From: Euryodendron excelsum | Lineage: Eukaryota; Streptophyta; Magnoliopsida; Ericales; Pentaphylacaceae | Length of the DNA: 64,000 nt | Assembly (NCBI GenBank): GCA_033060915.1 | Contig: CM065377.1 | Location: 55,886,683-55,950,682, forward strand | Reading direction: 5' to 3' | Shown here: positions 60,489 through 64,000 of the stretch, piece after piece | How the letters are laid out: every line of letters starts with the position of its first letter | Numbering within the stretch: the stretch's first letter is position 1 | Position numbers and translations under genes: made by a program | The notes under the pieces: model-generated | Databases searched by the model: none | Seen by the model: only the letters and a program-made list of their open reading frames with translations | Told to the model about the DNA's origin: nothing

Positions 60489-61417
60489 TGTTAGAATAAA
60501 TGGGTGTAAACCCATTATTTTGTTGATCTTTGACCCAATATAAATGTGGGACCCATGCATCCTTTGTGTCGGGTCATTGGTGCGTTGGATTCACCTCCGA
60601 GAGGAGATGAATCTAGACTATTTACTTGCTCAAATCCGTGTAGGATTGAATGAGTTATTGGCTTCCAAAGTCACCCCCTTGAATATGGGTTATGTAGTTG
60701 AAAGTGGGTTATCCCACATTGATTTCTCATGGGAAATAAGTTGTCCATATATAACCCAAGTTTGGAGTAAGGTTTGGGCCCCAAGGGGCACCCCACTTTT
60801 GTGAAAGGGGGAGGACCTATGGAACTCATGGGTTGACCCAATACTCCACACGCGCGCGCCGCGCGCCGCCCGCCCGCCCGTGGGCGGTTGGCGGGCCGTG
60901 GGTCGTGGGCGTGGTTCAAGTCGTGGGTTCGGTTCAAGTCTTTCTGGTGAAGCCGCCGAGCAGTTTTTATCGAAGTGCTGCCTAAAGACTGCTGAGATCG
61001 TTTTATCCTGGGAGTCAGACGCCCATCATCCCGTGAGCACCAACTGTGGGGGGTGAATCTGTCTTTAAGGAGAGAGTGTGAAACACTCGACTCGATCTAT
61101 CTTTCGATTTCTACATTTTCTAATTTTGTGAACGACAACCGGGTAAGTCGTTACGATTTAGTTAGTTCTTATTCAGATTCTAATTGTCTTCTAGTTAAAA
61201 TTGCTTCTAGTTGATAATTAGATAATTCGTGTTATTTTATTGTTTGTGATCACTAATTATACACATAGTGATTAAATAGGAATTATTTATCCAACTATTT
61301 AAACAACAATCTTAAAGACAGATTCCATTCCTATTTTTAACTGTGTTAATTAGTGTCGTGTTATATATCGTTTCTGGATTAATACTCAAATTTTGTGTAG
61401 AATTGGTTAATCCAGAA
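60489..61417 (+). repeat. 5' LTR and leader of plus-strand Copia element
   Basis: The upstream part probably begins at TGTTAGAATAAATGG (60489) and holds a TATA-like box (CCATATATAACCC, about 60750-60762). A GC-rich alternating CG stretch (about 60849-60890) follows, then a leader. I could not fix the LTR end or a primer site, because no standard tRNA-Met primer site is visible. A perfect 15-base inverted repeat (61055-61069 and 61311-61325) lies in the leader. The distal LTR lies beyond the window. Confidence 0.6.
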
Positions 61418-64000
61418 ATGGCTGATGATACTCCTATTCCTACTCTTACTTCAACTCCTACTGTGATTGGGACATCGGTACCGACAATGACAGTGCCGGT
61501 GAATCAAGTGCATACACCAAATGTGCCGGTGAATCACGGAGAAAAGCCAGAGAAGTTCAATGGAACTGATTTCAAAAGGTGGCAACAGAAAATGTTGTTC
61601 TACCTGACGACTCTGAACTTGGCAAAATTTCTTCGTGAAGATGTTCCTACTCTGAACGAGAATGAGTCCGACCAGCAAGTAGTTGCGGCGGTGGAAGCAT
61701 GGAAACATGCTGACTTCCTATGTAGGAACTATATCCTCAATGGACTGGATAATACACTCTACAACGTGTATTGTGCCGTGCAGACGGCAAAAGAACTGTG
61801 GGAATCTTTAGACAAGAAGTATAAGACGGAAGACGCCGGCTCAAAGAAATTTGTGGTCGGTAAGTTCCTTGATTACAAAATGTTTGATTCTAAAACAGTT
61901 ATTAGCCAGGTCCAGGATCTCCAAGTTATACTTCATGACATCCATACCGAAGGCATGGTTCTGAGTGAGTCTTTCCAAGTGGCTGCGATAATTGTAAAAT
62001 TGCCGCCGTCCTGGAAAGAATTCAAGAACTATCTGAAGCATAAGCGCAAGGAGATGAGGCTTGAGGAACTTATCGTCAGGCTAAGAATTGAGGAAGACAA
62101 TCGAGCTTCTGAGAAGAAGTTTGTTAACACCCATATGGTGTCAAAGGCAAATGTGGTGGAGCAAGCCAAATCCAACGACAAAAAGCGAAAGCATGAAGGT
62201 CAAGGGTCCTACCAAGGTTCCAAAGGTGGCGATTTCAAAAGGTTCAAAGGGAAATGTTACGTCTGCGGCAGGACTGGTCATACGGCCAAGGAATGTCGCA
62301 AGCGTAAGGATCTTGAGAAGAAGGATCCAGAGAACTACAAGAAGAAATCTGCTCAAGCCAATGTGACCGAGGATCTCTGTGCCAATGTGGAAGACCTGAA
62401 TCTTTCTGCCGTAGTTTCTGAGGTAAACTTGGTTGGCAATACTAGAGAATGGTGGGTGGACACTGGGGCCACTCGTCACATCTGTGCCAACAAGTGGATG
62501 TTCACATCTTACCACTCAGTGGACGGTGAACAACTCTACATGGGCAACTCGGCAACCTCAAAGGTTGAAGGTCAAGGGAAGGTCGTTCTGAAAATGACTT
62601 CCGGCAAAGAACTTACTCTGAATGAGGTGTTCCATGTGCCAGACATTCGCAAGAATTTAGTCTCTGGTTCATTGTTGAGTAAGAAGGGCTTTAAGTTGGT
62701 TTTTGAGAGTGATAAGTTTGTACTTACTAAGGGGGGAATGTTTGTGGGAAAGGGATATCTAAGCGATGGGCTCTTCAAACTTAATGTAATGACTGTGGCT
62801 CCTAAGCCTTCTAGTAATAATACTGCATCTTCTATTTACTTGCTTCAGTCTTCAAATGTATGGCATGGTAGACTAGGTCATGTTAACTTTGATACCATGT
62901 GTAGATTAGTTAATAGAGTCTTTGCCTAAACTTAATTTTAATGCTAATGATAAATGTGCAACTTGCGTTGAGGCAAAGTTGACTAGAACTCAGTTTAAAT
63001 CAATTGAAAGAAGTACGGAACCACTTGAACTAATTCATAGTGACGTTTGTGACTTGAAATATGTTCAAACTCGAGGTGGGAAAAAATACTTCATAACTTT
63101 CATTGATGATTGCACTCGCTATTGTCACGTCTACTTAATGAGAAGTAAAGATGAAGCAATAGACATGTTTATACAATACAAGAGTGAAGTTGAGAATCAA
63201 CTTAGCAAAAAGATTAAGGTGTTAAGAAGTGATAGAGGTGGTGAGTATGAATCACCATTTGCACAACTATGTGTTGAACATGGTATCATACATCAAACCA
63301 CTGCACCTTATTCACCTCAGCAAAATGGAGTTGCTGAGCGAAAGAATCGCACTCTAAAAGAGATGATGAATGCTATGTTGATAAGTTCTGGGGCACCCCA
63401 GAATTTGTGGGGGGAAGCGTTGCTATCTGCCAACTATGTTCTCAACAAGATACCCCACAAGAAACTTGGCAAAACCCCTTATGAGATGTGGAAAGGTCGA
63501 AAACCTTCCTATAAATACTTGAGAGTATGGGGTTGTTTAGCTAAGGTAGCGGTTCCTTTACCCAAGAAGGTAAAATTAGGACCACAAACAGTTGATTGTA
63601 TATTTATTGGCTATGCCGAACATAGCAGTGCATATCGATTTCTGGTTCACAAGTCTAAAATATCAGATATTCATGTGAATACAATAATGGAGTCTAGGAA
63701 TGTATCCTTCTTTGAGGAGGAGTTTCCGTATAAGTCTACACATGGATCAAGTTTGCTTAAACGAACTCATGATACCATTGTAGATAAAGACTATGGGTCA
63801 GTGGATAAAGAAAACGACGCTGAACCTAGAAGAGGTAAAAGGACAAAGGTTGCAAAATCATTCGGTCCTGATTTTCTAACATATTTGGTAGAAAATGAAC
63901 CTCAGAGTTAGAAAGAAGCAATGTCCTCTCCGGAAGCACCTTTGTGGAAAGAGGCTATCCATAGTGAAGTTGAGTCAATTCTGCAAAATCATACATGGGA
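61418..64000 (+). pseudogene. Copia gag-pol, truncated by window end
   Basis: The gag starts at ATG 61418 ([20 protein letters not shown]). In order: UBN2-type gag ([20 protein letters not shown]), a CCHC knuckle ([14 protein letters not shown], about 62257), protease with an intact D-T-G ([12 protein letters not shown], about 62452), and GAG-pre-integrase ([11 protein letters not shown]). A single frameshift near 62912-62925 moves reading to the integrase frame (LIHSDVCDLKYV, FITFIDDCTRYCHVYL, LRSDRGGEYESP, PQQNGVAERKNRT). A TAG at 63909-63911 interrupts pol, after which KEAMSSPEAPLWKEAIHSEV continues into reverse transcriptase. Only two lesions are seen, so this is a much younger copy than the minus-strand element. 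Type: Ty1/Copia. Confidence 0.9.

Overview
This is a stretch of a eudicot plant nuclear genome. The evidence is AT-rich intergenic DNA, GT-AG introns, plant-only gene families (U-box/ARM ligase, OVATE, class-A HSF, BES1/BZR1, STICHEL) and many plant-type transposon remnants. I cannot name the species.

Layout. 1-7043: the 3' end of a STICHEL-type gene (+), its last three exons at 3554-4205, 5862-5925 and 6951-7043, with LINE and SINE remnants in and beside its introns. 7044-17640: gene-poor DNA with a SINE, a solo-LTR-like insert (about 10113-10981), a long foldback element (about 13421-13975) and a short MITE. 17648-19813: an intact single-exon PUB17-type U-box E3 ligase (+). 22264-29954: an old, broken Ty1/Copia retrotransposon on the minus strand, with both LTRs, PBS, PPT and a 5-bp target duplication, sitting inside a nuclear fragment of the chloroplast gene ycf2. 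30126-35460: repeats, SINE-like elements and a run of related MITE copies. 35775-37037: an OVATE family protein (OFP5 type, +). 38742-40049: a class A4 heat stress transcription factor (-), convergent with the OFP gene. 41300-48680: AT-rich intergenic DNA. 48700-54094: a BES1/BZR1-family gene (BEH4 type, +) with a 4.2-kb first intron. 55160-60070: a LINE RNase H remnant, an 82-bp tandem duplication and a diverged duplicated block carrying a truncated F-box reading frame. 60489-64000: the 5' part of a younger Copia element (+), running off the window.

Five host genes are supported. Four encode regulators (immune/cell-death ubiquitin ligase, transcriptional repressor, stress transcription factor, brassinosteroid transcription factor) and one a trichome-branching type protein. 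They are ordinary neighbours, not an operon-like pathway.

The most unusual item is the BEH4-type protein. Its C-terminal 47 residues, including the segment that corresponds to the GSK3 (BIN2) docking region of BZR1, are duplicated in tandem just before a single EAR motif. The gene also has a terminal intron arranged so that spliced and unspliced transcripts end in the same residues.
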